Of a stretch of 17,280 bases of DNA, positions 1-7,683 are shown piece by piece; position 1 is the stretch's first letter; every line of letters starts with the position of its first letter. Source of the DNA: Eubacterium sp. (lineage in GTDB: Bacteria; Bacillota; Clostridia; Lachnospirales; Lachnospiraceae); the NCBI GenBank assembly GCA_022776205.1, contig JALFIK010000205.1:1-17280 (forward strand), read 5' to 3'. The notes beneath the pieces are model-generated. The model did not search any database. It had not been told where the DNA came from and was given only the letters and a program-made list of their open reading frames with translations. Both the position numbers and the translations under genes were made by a program.

Positions 1-331
1 CGACATTATCCATAGGATTAACCTTTACATTTGCAATTTCAAATGCACCGGTTATTTCTTTTTCCTGCTCAAACTGGTTTACTGTTTTGTTTACTATAAA
101 ATAGCCCTTCTCATCTTTAGGCATATCCAATGCTTTTATAGCACGCTGCACCTGTTTAGTCAGTGCATCAGAAGGAGTATATAATGATTCAAAATAGCTC
201 ATAAAATCCGAAGCACTCTTGAAGTGATGGTTACCGCCATTTTGGAGAACCTCTGTCATAAGAATGCGCTTAATGGCTGTCTCACATGTTTCCCTTGAGG
301 GATTGCGTCTGGCTTGTGATAATTTATCCAT
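1..331 (-). CDS. Hypothetical protein, partial, possible ArgR-like winged-helix regulator
   Basis: Reading leftward from ATG at 331-329, the frame stays open to the window edge, giving about 110 residues without a stop; the C-terminus lies outside. The start is supported by GAGG about 7 nt upstream on the minus strand. The product begins MDKLSQARRNPSRETCETAI. Around residues 40-82 there is a helical stretch, then TPSDALTKQVQRAIKALDMP and a GYFIV strand. This resembles, weakly, the DNA-binding wing region of ArgR-type repressors. That resemblance is my inference and I do not recognise the family with certainty. The gene is divergent from the AbiE-type pair and shares a repeat-rich control region with it, so a regulator or phage/mobile accessory protein is plausible. 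The coding call is firm; the function is not. Confidence 0.6.
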   Translation of the reverse strand, partial: MDKLSQARRNPSRETCETAIKRILMTEVLQNGGNHHFKSASDFMSYFESLYTPSDALTKQVQRAIKALDMPKDEKGYFIVNKTVNQFEQEKEITGAFEIANVKVNPMDNV

Positions 332-374
332 AAAAGACCTCGCTTTTTATATTTTAAATTTAAAAAGACATAAA

Positions 375-393
375 GGACAATATTAATATGTCC
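375..393. repeat. Near-palindrome GGAC-ATATTAATAT-GTCC
   Basis: GGAC at 375-378 and GTCC at 390-393 flank the perfect palindrome ATATTAATAT (380-389), with one extra A at 379. It sits at the predicted start of the leftward transcript, where a dimeric repressor would block initiation. It is part of the GACA repeat cluster. Confidence 0.4.
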
Positions 394-400
394 AAAATAG

Positions 401-429
401 ATTATAAGACAAAAATAAGGACAAATCAA
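401..429 (-). promoter_or_regulatory. Sigma-A-type promoter for the leftward partial gene
   Basis: On the minus strand there is a -35 TTGATT (429-424), a 17-nt spacer and a perfect -10 TATAAT (406-401). The predicted start near 394 would give a leader of about 60 nt. Two GACA repeats (408-411 and 420-423) lie inside the spacer, so a repressor bound there would block this promoter. Confidence 0.55.
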
Positions 430-484
430 TTGGAATAAGACAAAATTATTGGATATTATATACTAAAAATAGAGATAGATTAAG

Positions 485-513
485 TTGACCATATAGGAAA
501 AATAAGATATTAT
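485..513 (+). promoter_or_regulatory. Sigma-A-type promoter for the AbiE-type operon
   Basis: There is a -35 TTGACC (485-490), a 17-nt spacer and a -10 TATTAT (508-513). The predicted start near 520 leaves a leader of about 38 nt before the chosen start codon at 558. I see no later promoter before 2054, so this may also feed the downstream housekeeping genes. Confidence 0.6.
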
Positions 514-557
514 TAGTAATAAATACCACTATTTTTTTGATGGAGCGGAAAATAAAT

Positions 558-1181
558 ATGAAATACAAAAGTGAAAAAGAACTGCAGCAGGCAAAAGAAG
601 CAGTACATGAATGTATTAAAGAAAATGGCGGAATAGTAAAAAAAGACCAACTCTCGAAGAGTGGAATAGATTATAAAATAGTAATAGACATGCTAGAAGC
701 AAATGAGCTTGTGAGAATTAAAAATGGATATTATACAGACAAGCTCGATAATTTTACGGAAGAAGAGCTTATATCGAAGTTATTTCCAGATGCAAGACTT
801 TGTATGGAAAGTGCATTGTATGCATATGGATATATAAGCGAGAAACCATATGGCTGGAGACTTGCAATAGACAAGAACACATCCAAATCAAGATTCAAGA
901 TGGACTTTCCAAAGGTAATTCCGTATTATACAGAACCGGAAGCTTTAGAAATAGGCTCAACAACGATTACATTTAATGGCTGTCAGTTTCAGATTTATGA
1001 TAAGGACAGATTAATATGTGATTGTCTGAAATATGAGTCAAAAATGGACAGGGAAGATTTTAAAGCAGCTATTCAGGCATATATCAAGGATGAGGACAAG
1101 GATATTTTGTCTCTCATGGAATATGCAAGGGAGAGAAAAGTCGTCAAAAAAGTACAATCCATGATAGGAGTGTGGCTATAA
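558..1181 (+). CDS. abiEi: AbiEi-family antitoxin (type IV toxin-antitoxin system)
   Basis: The 207-residue protein has the layout of AbiEi antitoxins. An N-terminal winged-helix domain (about residues 1-55) contains KENGGIVKKDQLSKSGID and ends in ELVRIKNGYY. A C-terminal domain (about 60-200) contains the typical LFPDARLCMESALYAYG and a DRLICDCLKY stretch (the D-R/K-T-x-x-D-C region of the family). AbiEi proteins are transcriptional autorepressors that also counter the AbiEii nucleotidyltransferase toxin. The frame is open from a TTG at 537 and has an ATG at 540, but both lie in a T-run with no SD. ATG 558 follows GGAGCGG (542-548) and is preferred. The stop overlaps the next gene's ATG (TAATG), the tight coupling expected of a toxin-antitoxin pair. 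Confidence 0.8.
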   Translation: MKYKSEKELQQAKEAVHECIKENGGIVKKDQLSKSGIDYKIVIDMLEANELVRIKNGYYTDKLDNFTEEELISKLFPDARLCMESALYAYGYISEKPYGWRLAIDKNTSKSRFKMDFPKVIPYYTEPEALEIGSTTITFNGCQFQIYDKDRLICDCLKYESKMDREDFKAAIQAYIKDEDKDILSLMEYARERKVVKKVQSMIGVWL

Positions 1182-2038
1182 TGAAGGTAGGTATTAATCC
1201 TGCAACAGAACTAAAAGAGCAAAGTATTAAACAAAACAGACAATTTTCTGATGTACTTTTACAATTTATCCAGGAAAGCTTATTAGCGAAAATATATAAT
1301 TCCAAATATAAAGAAGATATTTGGATAAAAGACTGTTTTCCATGGGAAAGCAATCAGGAGAAAATCTATATGTATTTTCGTAAAAAAACAGAACAAGCTG
1401 GTAATAGGGAGTATATAGAGAAGGTATTCGATAAAATTCTATCAGAGGATGAGGAAATTGAATGGCAGTATAAAATAAGAGGAGATGAAAGTGCAGTAGT
1501 TGTTGGAATCGAGGCAGCTTACAAGCAAATGAATATACCGATGACACTAGTACTTGAAGAGATAACAATATGTGATATCTCTCCGGAAAAGCGAAGCTTT
1601 AGATTGATGCTAAGGCAGGTCAAGCACATAGATTGTTATATATTTAAACCTGAATCAAAAATAATAGATTCATTATATGAAATAGTTGAAAAACTTGAGC
1701 TTATAGGTGATATGGAATCATATGCCATAATTAATCAGGTGTTGAAGACAGATTCAGTAAGTGGAAGACGTGTGATGGAAGGCTTATCCGATAAAGCTTC
1801 CCACGCGCCAAAGGTACTCAGAGAAAAAAGAATCTCTCAGATAGAATCATATAAGACATACAGTTATATGAAAAAAAGATGGGAGAAATATTGTAAGAAT
1901 CACAATAATCTTAGGGACAGCTGGGAAGACGTAGTCGAAAGAGTTGTAAGCTTCTTAGGACCAATATGGAAAGCTTTGTGCAGGAATGAGATATTTTTTG
2001 ATGACTGGATGCCGGAATTGGGAAGATTTCTTGGATAA
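1181..2038 (+). CDS. AbiEii-like protein lacking recognisable nucleotidyltransferase motifs
   Basis: This 285-residue protein follows abiEi with a one-base overlap. ATG 1181 is preferred over GTG 1172 because AGGAG (1166-1170) is 10 nt upstream of it. The ends look like AbiEii. The N-terminus has QNRQFSDVLLQFIQESLLAK and NSKYKEDIWIKD, which match the place where AbiEii reads ...YKDxFxLKGG. The C-terminus has MKKRWEKYCKNHN, then EDVVERVVSFLGPIW, the usual AbiEii tail. The catalytic signatures are not visible: KGG/GS is replaced by KDC, no (T/S)xDIDL motif follows, and the later R-x-K-D motif is replaced by DMESYAIIN. It is therefore either a catalytically dead AbiEii relative or a diverged partner of AbiEi. 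The frame is intact, so it is not simply decaying. Family membership is inferred. Confidence 0.6.
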   Translation: MKVGINPATELKEQSIKQNRQFSDVLLQFIQESLLAKIYNSKYKEDIWIKDCFPWESNQEKIYMYFRKKTEQAGNREYIEKVFDKILSEDEEIEWQYKIRGDESAVVVGIEAAYKQMNIPMTLVLEEITICDISPEKRSFRLMLRQVKHIDCYIFKPESKIIDSLYEIVEKLELIGDMESYAIINQVLKTDSVSGRRVMEGLSDKASHAPKVLREKRISQIESYKTYSYMKKRWEKYCKNHNNLRDSWEDVVERVVSFLGPIWKALCRNEIFFDDWMPELGRFLG

Positions 2039-2053
2039 AAGGTAGGACAAATA

Positions 2054-3472
2054 GTGTTAGATACAAAATTACGCGATTATGCAGACACAGATACATATCC
2101 TTTTCATATGCCGGGACATAAAAGAAAAGATTCCGGAAACTTTTTTGGAATAGAAGCAATGGATATTACAGAAATAAGAGGGTATGATAATCTTCATTGC
2201 CCAGAGGGAATGATACGGGAATCCATGGACCTTTTACGAAAAATTTATGGAACCAGAGAATCCTGGTATCTTGTCGGAGGAAGTACCATGGGGATTCTTA
2301 TTTCTGTTTCTTCTGTCTGCAAGCCCGGTGATAAAATTCTAATAGGAAGAAACTGTCATAAAGCGGTCTATAACTGTATCAGATTATTGCAGTTAGAGGC
2401 CGTATATTGTTATCCGGAAGTTTCTGGTCAGTTTGATGTTTATAAAGACATGAAACCAGAGAGTATAGAAGAAATTTTAAAAGAACATCCGGATGTGAAA
2501 GCGGTGGTTATTACTTCTCCAACTTATGAGGGAGTGGTTAGTGATGTTACAGGTATAAAAAAAGTGCTTGAAAGATATGATATTCCGCTGATTGTAGATG
2601 AAGCTCATGGCGGACATCTTATTTTTCATGAATATTTTCCGAAAAGTGCAGTAGAATGCGGTGCAGATCTGGTGATTCAAAGTACCCATAAAACACTTCC
2701 ATCCTTTACGCAGACTGCGGTTCTTCATCTTTGTTCAGAGCTAGTTTCTAAAGAGAGAATTGAAGAGATGATTGATATTTATGAGACATCAAGTCCTTCC
2801 TATCTTTTGCTGGCCTCTGCGGAATATGGAATAATGTATATGAATGAAAAAGAGGATAAAGTGAATCAATATGTGGATAAACTAAAAAAATTCAGAAGAA
2901 GATGTGGACAATTTAATCATCTTCTTTTAATAGATGCAAACGAAATGAATTGTTTTGATTATGACAGAGGTAAACTTGTTATTTCTGTAAAAAATACAAA
3001 TATAAGCGGCAAACAATTATTTGATTGTCTATTGAATGATTATAAAATAGAGCTGGAAATGGAAAATCTGACATATGGAATTGCCATGACGTCGGTTTGT
3101 GATGCTGAGAAGGATTACGATCGGTTATGGGAAGCATTGTATGAAATTGATCGGGAGATGGAAAAATCAGAAAGAACGGTCAAAAAGAATCAGATAGTTT
3201 ATCCAAAGAAAATAATGGAGTCCTGGGAATGTTCTCAGTATCCTTCTTACAAAGTGGATTTGGAACAGGCAGAAGGAAAAATATGTGGAAAATATGTGAT
3301 GATTTATCCACCGGGTAGCCCAATTCTCGTTCCGGGAGAAAAAATAATAAAAGAAGTAGTGGAAAATATAAGATATTATTTATATAATGGATATAATGTG
3401 ACAGGAATATCGGGAGATCAGATTACCGTCATTGATCACGAAGTCACGGACAGGAGAGGTCATGTAAAATGA
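2054..3472 (+). CDS. Orn/Lys/Arg decarboxylase-family PLP enzyme (YaaO-like)
   Basis: A 472-residue fold-type I PLP enzyme of the ornithine/lysine/arginine decarboxylase family. Visible landmarks are the N-terminal PFHMPGHKR (about 16-24), which is diagnostic for this family, GGSTMG (75-80) for phosphate binding, VDEAHGGHL (181-189) with the cofactor-binding Asp182, and STHKTL with the Schiff-base Lys213. A smaller C-terminal domain ends with a YPPGSPILVPGE motif. The substrate cannot be read from sequence; Bacillus YaaO in the same gene position is usually called a lysine or arginine decarboxylase. The start is a GTG at 2054 with AGGTAGGA just upstream. The 3' end overlaps tmk by 4 nt (ATGA). 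It heads the tmk-holB run, 15 nt after the AbiEii-like gene with no terminator between. Confidence 0.85.
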   Translation: MLDTKLRDYADTDTYPFHMPGHKRKDSGNFFGIEAMDITEIRGYDNLHCPEGMIRESMDLLRKIYGTRESWYLVGGSTMGILISVSSVCKPGDKILIGRNCHKAVYNCIRLLQLEAVYCYPEVSGQFDVYKDMKPESIEEILKEHPDVKAVVITSPTYEGVVSDVTGIKKVLERYDIPLIVDEAHGGHLIFHEYFPKSAVECGADLVIQSTHKTLPSFTQTAVLHLCSELVSKERIEEMIDIYETSSPSYLLLASAEYGIMYMNEKEDKVNQYVDKLKKFRRRCGQFNHLLLIDANEMNCFDYDRGKLVISVKNTNISGKQLFDCLLNDYKIELEMENLTYGIAMTSVCDAEKDYDRLWEALYEIDREMEKSERTVKKNQIVYPKKIMESWECSQYPSYKVDLEQAEGKICGKYVMIYPPGSPILVPGEKIIKEVVENIRYYLYNGYNVTGISGDQITVIDHEVTDRRGHVK

Positions 3473-4101
3473 GAGGATTATTTCTTGTGATGGAAGGACC
3501 GGATGGTTCCGGAAAAACTACGCAGATAAATTTATTAAAAGAATATTTGAGTCAGAATGGTTATGAATGTATGATAACGAGGGAACCAGGTGGGACGGAG
3601 ATAGGAGAAAAAATTCGGAAAATTATACTGAATCCCCAGTATAAAGAGATGTCTCCTGTAACAGAAATGTTATTGTATGCTGCATCCAGAGCACAATTGA
3701 TCTCTGAAGTGATCGGTCCGGCTCTGGAAGAAGGTAAAATTGTATTAAGTGACCGTTTTGTGGATTCTTCGATTGTCTATCAGGGAATCGGAAGAAATCT
3801 GGGAATTTCAACAGTAACTGCAGTGAATGCTCCGGGGATAGGGATTTATCGACCGGATGGTATTTTTTTTATTGATATATCCGAAGAAGAGGGAATCAAA
3901 AGGAAGAAAGAACAGAAAAAACTGGACAGAATGGAACAGGAGAGTATTGATTTTCACCATATGGTATCGGAAGGATATCGAAAAGTTCTTTCCGGACGGT
4001 CAGACGTGATGAAAATAGATGGAAGTCAGAGTATTGAAGTGATTCATAAAAAAATACGGAATCAGGTAAATGTTTTATTAGAAAATAGATGGAAGAAGTA
4101 G
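3469..4101 (+). CDS. tmk: Thymidylate kinase
   Basis: The enzyme phosphorylates dTMP to dTDP with ATP in the cytoplasm, an essential step of dTTP supply. The 210-residue length is typical. The P-loop GPDGSGKTT spans residues 10-18, TREPGGTEIG is the conserved nucleotide-substrate motif, and LSDRFVDSSIVYQG is the DR(Y/F) motif. A basic lid (RKKEQKKLDRMEQ) follows. The ATG overlaps the stop of the upstream decarboxylase gene (ATGA), and holB begins 16 nt downstream, so the three are translationally close and probably co-transcribed. Pairing with holB is the common Firmicutes arrangement linking nucleotide supply and replication. Confidence 0.96.
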   Translation: MRGLFLVMEGPDGSGKTTQINLLKEYLSQNGYECMITREPGGTEIGEKIRKIILNPQYKEMSPVTEMLLYAASRAQLISEVIGPALEEGKIVLSDRFVDSSIVYQGIGRNLGISTVTAVNAPGIGIYRPDGIFFIDISEEEGIKRKKEQKKLDRMEQESIDFHHMVSEGYRKVLSGRSDVMKIDGSQSIEVIHKKIRNQVNVLLENRWKK

Positions 4102-4117
4102 ATTTTGGGGAGTGAAG

Positions 4118-5137
4118 ATGGCTGACATAGCGGATATTTTAGGAAATGACAGAATGAAAGAACATTTTATCACAGCACTAGTCCACGAAAAAGTTTCTCA
4201 TGCGTATATAATAGAAGGGGAAAAGGGAAGTGGAAAAAAGATGCTTGCTTCTGCTTTTTCAAAAATTCTTCAATGCGAAGAACGGAAAGAGGGTACTTCT
4301 GCCTGTGGATTATGTGAATCCTGCATTCAGATAGAACAGAAAGATCATCCGGATGTGATATGGGTTACCCATGAAAAACCGGCCTCAATCAGAGTGAATG
4401 AGATTAGAGAACAGGTCATTAATTCTGTGGATATCAAACCGTATAAAGGTCCCTATAAGATTTATATTATCGATGAGGCAGAAAAAATGCAGCCGGAAGC
4501 TCAGAATGCAATTTTAAAAACAATAGAAGAACCACCGGAATATGTGGTGATTTTTATGTTATCTACAAACAGAGGTGCTTTTTTAGATACGATACTGTCA
4601 AGATGTGTCTTTCTTTCCACAAATCCTGTACCTGAAAAAGAAGTGGCAAAGTATCTTATAAACAAGTATCAGATTCCTTCGGAAGAAGCGGAGTTTTGTG
4701 CGGGATTTTCCATGGGAAATGTAGGAAAGGCTGTTCTAATAAGTACATCGGAAGAATTTCGAAATTTAAAAGATATAACATTATCGATTCTACGTTATAT
4801 TGATGAAATAGAAGTTTATGAAATAACTGAGAAAGTAAAGGAATATAAAAAATACAAAAACAGTATCAGTAATTTTTTTGATATATTTTATATGTGGTTT
4901 CGGGATCTTTTGCTTTTAAAATCATGTGATGGACGAAGAAATCCAATGGATCAATTAATATTTAAGAAAGAATATATGTATTTAAGAAAACAGGCAGACT
5001 GTATTTCAATGGAGTCAGTTGATTATATTTTAAATAGAATTCGCCGTGCAGAAAGGCGAATCAGGGCTTATGTAAATTTTGAAGCAACAATTGAATTGCT
5101 TATTTTGGAAGCCGGCAATGAATTTAAAAATAAGTGA
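4118..5137 (+). CDS. holB: DNA polymerase III delta' subunit
   Basis: Delta' is the clamp-loader subunit that helps place the beta sliding clamp on DNA. The protein begins MADIADILGNDRMKEHF, has an AAA+ P-loop-like segment GEKGSGKKM and a zinc module (C, then CGLCESC). It also has the Walker B-like IIDEAEKM, then NAILKTIEEPP, and the SRC motif (LSRCVFL) typical of delta'. The P-loop lacks the Ser/Thr normally after Lys, consistent with a delta' that does not hydrolyse ATP. A GTG at 4112 is in frame, but ATG 4118 sits 5 nt after GGGGAG (4107-4112) and is preferred, giving 339 residues. The ricT SD lies at its stop codon. Confidence 0.93.
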   Translation: MADIADILGNDRMKEHFITALVHEKVSHAYIIEGEKGSGKKMLASAFSKILQCEERKEGTSACGLCESCIQIEQKDHPDVIWVTHEKPASIRVNEIREQVINSVDIKPYKGPYKIYIIDEAEKMQPEAQNAILKTIEEPPEYVVIFMLSTNRGAFLDTILSRCVFLSTNPVPEKEVAKYLINKYQIPSEEAEFCAGFSMGNVGKAVLISTSEEFRNLKDITLSILRYIDEIEVYEITEKVKEYKKYKNSISNFFDIFYMWFRDLLLLKSCDGRRNPMDQLIFKKEYMYLRKQADCISMESVDYILNRIRRAERRIRAYVNFEATIELLILEAGNEFKNK

Positions 5138-5148
5138 GGGAGAATGTT

Positions 5149-6048
5149 ATGGCAAAAGTAATCGGAGTCCGTTTCAGAGATAACGGAAAGATATATTATT
5201 TTTCATCAGAAAAATTAAAAGCAGAGGTGGGACAGAATGTTATTGTGGAGACTGCCCGTGGGGTGGAATACGGCAAAGTAGTTCTTGGAGAACGGGAGAT
5301 TGAGGACGAAAAGATTGTTGCTTCTTTAAAGCCGGTGATTCGTATTGCCACGGAAGAAGACGATAAGATTCAGGAAAATAATAAGAGGAAAAGCAGGGAA
5401 GCTTTTGAAATTTGCCTGGAAAAAATAAAAAAACACAATCTGGCCATGAAACTGATTGACTGTGAATATACCTTTGATAATAATAAAGTGTTATTTTATT
5501 TTACTGCGGATGGAAGAATCGATTTCAGAGAACTGGTGAAAGATCTCGCCTCTGTATTTAAAACAAGAATTGAACTTCGCCAGATTGGAGTGAGAGATGA
5601 GACGAAGATTAAAGGAGGAATTGGAATCTGTGGGAGGAGCTTATGCTGTAATACATTTTTATCGGAATTTGTACCGGTTTCGATCAAGATGGCTAAGGAA
5701 CAGAATCTTTCTCTTAATCCGACCAAAATATCCGGTGTATGTGGGCGATTGATGTGCTGCCTGAAAAATGAACAGGAAACTTATGAATATTTAAATAGTA
5801 AACTTCCAAATATCGGGGATGAGGTAAAAATTTCCGGAGGAGGGAAGGGAATTGTGCAGGAAGTCAGTGTGTTGAGACAAAGAGTGAAGCTTCTTGTAAC
5901 CGACGATAAAGGAGAAAAAGATCTGGTAGAATATAAGATCAGTGATCTAACATTTCGTCCAAAGAAGAGAAAAGAGAAAGTGAAGCTGGATGATGAATTA
6001 CGAAAGTTGGAAGCCATGGAGAAAAAAGAAGGAAAATCAAAGCTGTAG
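5149..6048 (+). CDS. ricT: RicT/YaaT-like PSP1-domain protein
   Basis: A 299-residue protein with an N-terminal PSP1-type domain (VIGVRFRDNGKIYYF) and the conserved cysteine clusters GICGRSLCC and GVCGRLMCC. In Bacillus subtilis, RicT (YaaT) works with RicA and RicF. That complex binds iron-sulfur clusters and stimulates RNase Y processing of mRNAs, and it affects sporulation, competence and biofilm. RicA and RicF are not in this window. A GTG at 5134 is in frame, but ATG 5149 is 6 nt after a strong SD GAGGGAG (5136-5142), so it is chosen. The C-terminal tail is Lys/Glu-rich and probably disordered. The position between holB and trmN6 matches the yaaT-yabB order, minus yabA. Confidence 0.92.
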   Translation: MAKVIGVRFRDNGKIYYFSSEKLKAEVGQNVIVETARGVEYGKVVLGEREIEDEKIVASLKPVIRIATEEDDKIQENNKRKSREAFEICLEKIKKHNLAMKLIDCEYTFDNNKVLFYFTADGRIDFRELVKDLASVFKTRIELRQIGVRDETKIKGGIGICGRSLCCNTFLSEFVPVSIKMAKEQNLSLNPTKISGVCGRLMCCLKNEQETYEYLNSKLPNIGDEVKISGGGKGIVQEVSVLRQRVKLLVTDDKGEKDLVEYKISDLTFRPKKRKEKVKLDDELRKLEAMEKKEGKSKL

Positions 6049-6056
6049 GAAGTGAT

Positions 6057-6806
6057 ATGGAAACGATAAATATAAAAAAAGGGGAACGTATTGATGATCT
6101 TCAGATCAATGATTATCATCTGATACAAAAAATTGATGGTTTCTGTTTCGGTATTGACGCGGTTTTGCTTTCGGATTTTGCACGTGTGAAGAAAAAGAGC
6201 AGGGTTATGGATTTGTGTACGGGAACGGGGATTATTCCTGTATTGATGGAGGCGAAGTATTCTCCGGAATATATCGAAGGACTGGAAATACAGGAAGAAT
6301 ATGCCAAGATGGCTTCCCGGTCTGTGGCGATGAACGGATTATCAGAAAAAGTGAAAATTACCGAAGGAGATGTCAAAAAAGTAAGGGAACATTATGAGAA
6401 AGAAAGTTTTGATGTGGTTACATGTAATCCGCCCTATATGACTGGAAAACATGGTCTTACCAATCAAAATTACGAAAAGGCGATCGCCAGACATGAAATT
6501 ACCTGTACTTTAAAGGATGTCATTGAAGCAGTTTCGTGGATTTTAAAACCTTATGGACATTTTTTCATGGTACATCGTCCTTTTCGTCTGGCAGAAATTA
6601 TTTATCAATTAAAGGAGCACAAGCTGGAGCCGAAAAGAATACGTTTTGTCTACCCTTATGTGGATAAGGAGCCGAATATGGTGCTGATTGATTCTGTAAA
6701 ATGGGGAAACCAGAGAGTAACAGTGGAACCGCCACTAATTGTTTACAATAAAGATGGATCCTATACAGGAAAAATCTATGAGATATATGGAGAGATGAAA
6801 AAATAA
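6057..6806 (+). CDS. trmN6: tRNA1(Val) (adenine37-N6)-methyltransferase
   Basis: A 249-residue class I SAM-dependent methyltransferase of the TrmN6/YabB group, predicted to methylate N6 of A37 in tRNA-Val. Motif I is DLCTGTGIIP (52-61), the acidic loop is LEIQEEY, and the adenine-N6 catalytic motif NPPY is at 124-127. GFCFGIDAVLL near the N-terminus is typical of the family. The ATG is 8 nt after the ricT stop, with its SD (TAGGAAGTG) overlapping that stop. The next gene begins one base after its stop. This is the yabB position of the Firmicutes cluster. Confidence 0.93.
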   Translation: METINIKKGERIDDLQINDYHLIQKIDGFCFGIDAVLLSDFARVKKKSRVMDLCTGTGIIPVLMEAKYSPEYIEGLEIQEEYAKMASRSVAMNGLSEKVKITEGDVKKVREHYEKESFDVVTCNPPYMTGKHGLTNQNYEKAIARHEITCTLKDVIEAVSWILKPYGHFFMVHRPFRLAEIIYQLKEHKLEPKRIRFVYPYVDKEPNMVLIDSVKWGNQRVTVEPPLIVYNKDGSYTGKIYEIYGEMKK

Positions 6807-6807
6807 A

Positions 6808-7653
6808 ATGGCAGGAATGTTATATTTATGTGCCACTCCTATTGGAAATCTGGAAGATATGACCTTTCGGGCTGTTCGGATTTTAAAAGAAGTGGATCTG
6901 ATTGCAGCGGAAGATACAAGAAACAGTATCAAACTGTTAAATCATTTTGAAATAAAAACGAAAATGACGAGTTATCATGAGTATAATAAAGTGGATAAGG
7001 CAATTTATCTGGTGAACAAAATGAAAGAGGGAAGCAATGTGGCTCTCATTACGGATGCAGGTACACCGGGAATCTCGGATCCGGGGGAAGAGCTGGTAAG
7101 GCAGTGTTATGAAGCAGGTATTGAAGTTACTTCCCTTCCGGGTGCCTGTGCTCTGATTAGTGCCCTCATTATGTCGGGACAGCCGACACGAAGATTTGCT
7201 TTTGAAGCATTTTTACCTTATGATAAAAAAGAAAGAACAATGGTTCTCGAAGGACTTAAAAATGAGACAAGGACAATTATTCTTTATGAGGCACCGCACC
7301 ATCTGAAAAAAACATTAAAAGAATGCCGGGAATATCTGGGGAATCGGAATATGACAATTTGTAAGGAACTTACAAAGCGTTATGAAAAAAAGAAGAAAGC
7401 GACGCTGGATGAAATGATTGCCTTTTATGAAGAAGAGGAACCGAAGGGAGAGTATGTTTTAATCTTCGAGGGAAAAGATCCCCGGGAGATAAAAGAAGAA
7501 AAACAGGAAGAATGGAAGCTGATTTCAATCAGTGAACATATGAAAAAATATATGGAAGAGGGAATGGATAAAAAAAGTGCGATGAAACAGGTTGCCAAAG
7601 ACCGGGGAGTGAGTAAAAGAGAGATTTATCAGCAGTTACTGGATGATAAATAA
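6808..7653 (+). CDS. rsmI: 16S rRNA (cytidine1402-2'-O)-methyltransferase
   Basis: RsmI 2'-O-methylates C1402 in the decoding centre of 16S rRNA using SAM. The 281-residue protein begins MAGMLYLCATPIGNLEDMT and has AEDTRN, DAGTPGISDPGEEL and LPGACALISAL, all characteristic of this tetrapyrrole-methylase-fold family. The C-terminal 40 residues form a basic, helical domain (KKSAMKQVAKDRGVSKREIYQQL). This resembles the DNA/RNA-binding tail of long RsmI proteins. It starts one base after trmN6 with only a distant SD (GGAGAG, about 13 nt), so translation may be coupled. alr follows after 30 nt. Confidence 0.95.
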   Translation: MAGMLYLCATPIGNLEDMTFRAVRILKEVDLIAAEDTRNSIKLLNHFEIKTKMTSYHEYNKVDKAIYLVNKMKEGSNVALITDAGTPGISDPGEELVRQCYEAGIEVTSLPGACALISALIMSGQPTRRFAFEAFLPYDKKERTMVLEGLKNETRTIILYEAPHHLKKTLKECREYLGNRNMTICKELTKRYEKKKKATLDEMIAFYEEEEPKGEYVLIFEGKDPREIKEEKQEEWKLISISEHMKKYMEEGMDKKSAMKQVAKDRGVSKREIYQQLLDDK

Positions 7654-7683
7654 AAGAAACAGGAGAAAAAGAGGTTATTTGAA

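Larger units (their letters stand above)
367..442 (+). repeat. Cluster of GACA direct repeats, probable operator
   Basis: The core GACA, usually as ATAAGACAAA or AAGGACAA, occurs in the same orientation at 367-370, 376-379, 408-411, 420-423 and 439-442. One inverted copy (TGTCC) sits at 389-393. Two copies share the 11-mer ATAAGACAAAA (404-414 and 435-445), and ATAAGGACAAA follows directly at 415-425. The cluster overlaps the leftward promoter and lies just upstream of the rightward one. AbiEi proteins are known to repress their own promoters through repeat operators, so this is a reasonable AbiEi or ArgR-like target. That assignment is inference. Confidence 0.5.

Noticed and set aside
537..557. 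TTG 537 or ATG 540 as the AbiEi start
   Set aside because: Both follow a T-run without an SD; ATG 558 has GGAGCGG upstream.
1..2040. Integrated mobile element boundaries around the AbiE block
   Set aside because: No integrase, transposase, tRNA, or direct repeat that could be an attachment site is visible, and the left end is outside the window.
1144..2159. Several leftward frames antisense to the AbiE genes
   Set aside because: No SD, low-complexity hydrophobic/aromatic translations typical of antisense frames in AT-rich genes, and complete overlap with well-supported coding sequence.
4205..4245. Degenerate holB P-loop as a sign of a broken gene
   Set aside because: Loss of Ser/Thr after the P-loop Lys is normal in delta' subunits; the frame and other motifs are intact.
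5496..6128. Leftward frames opposite ricT
   Set aside because: Ser/Phe-rich antisense translations of a Lys/Glu-rich gene, with no SD or promoter.
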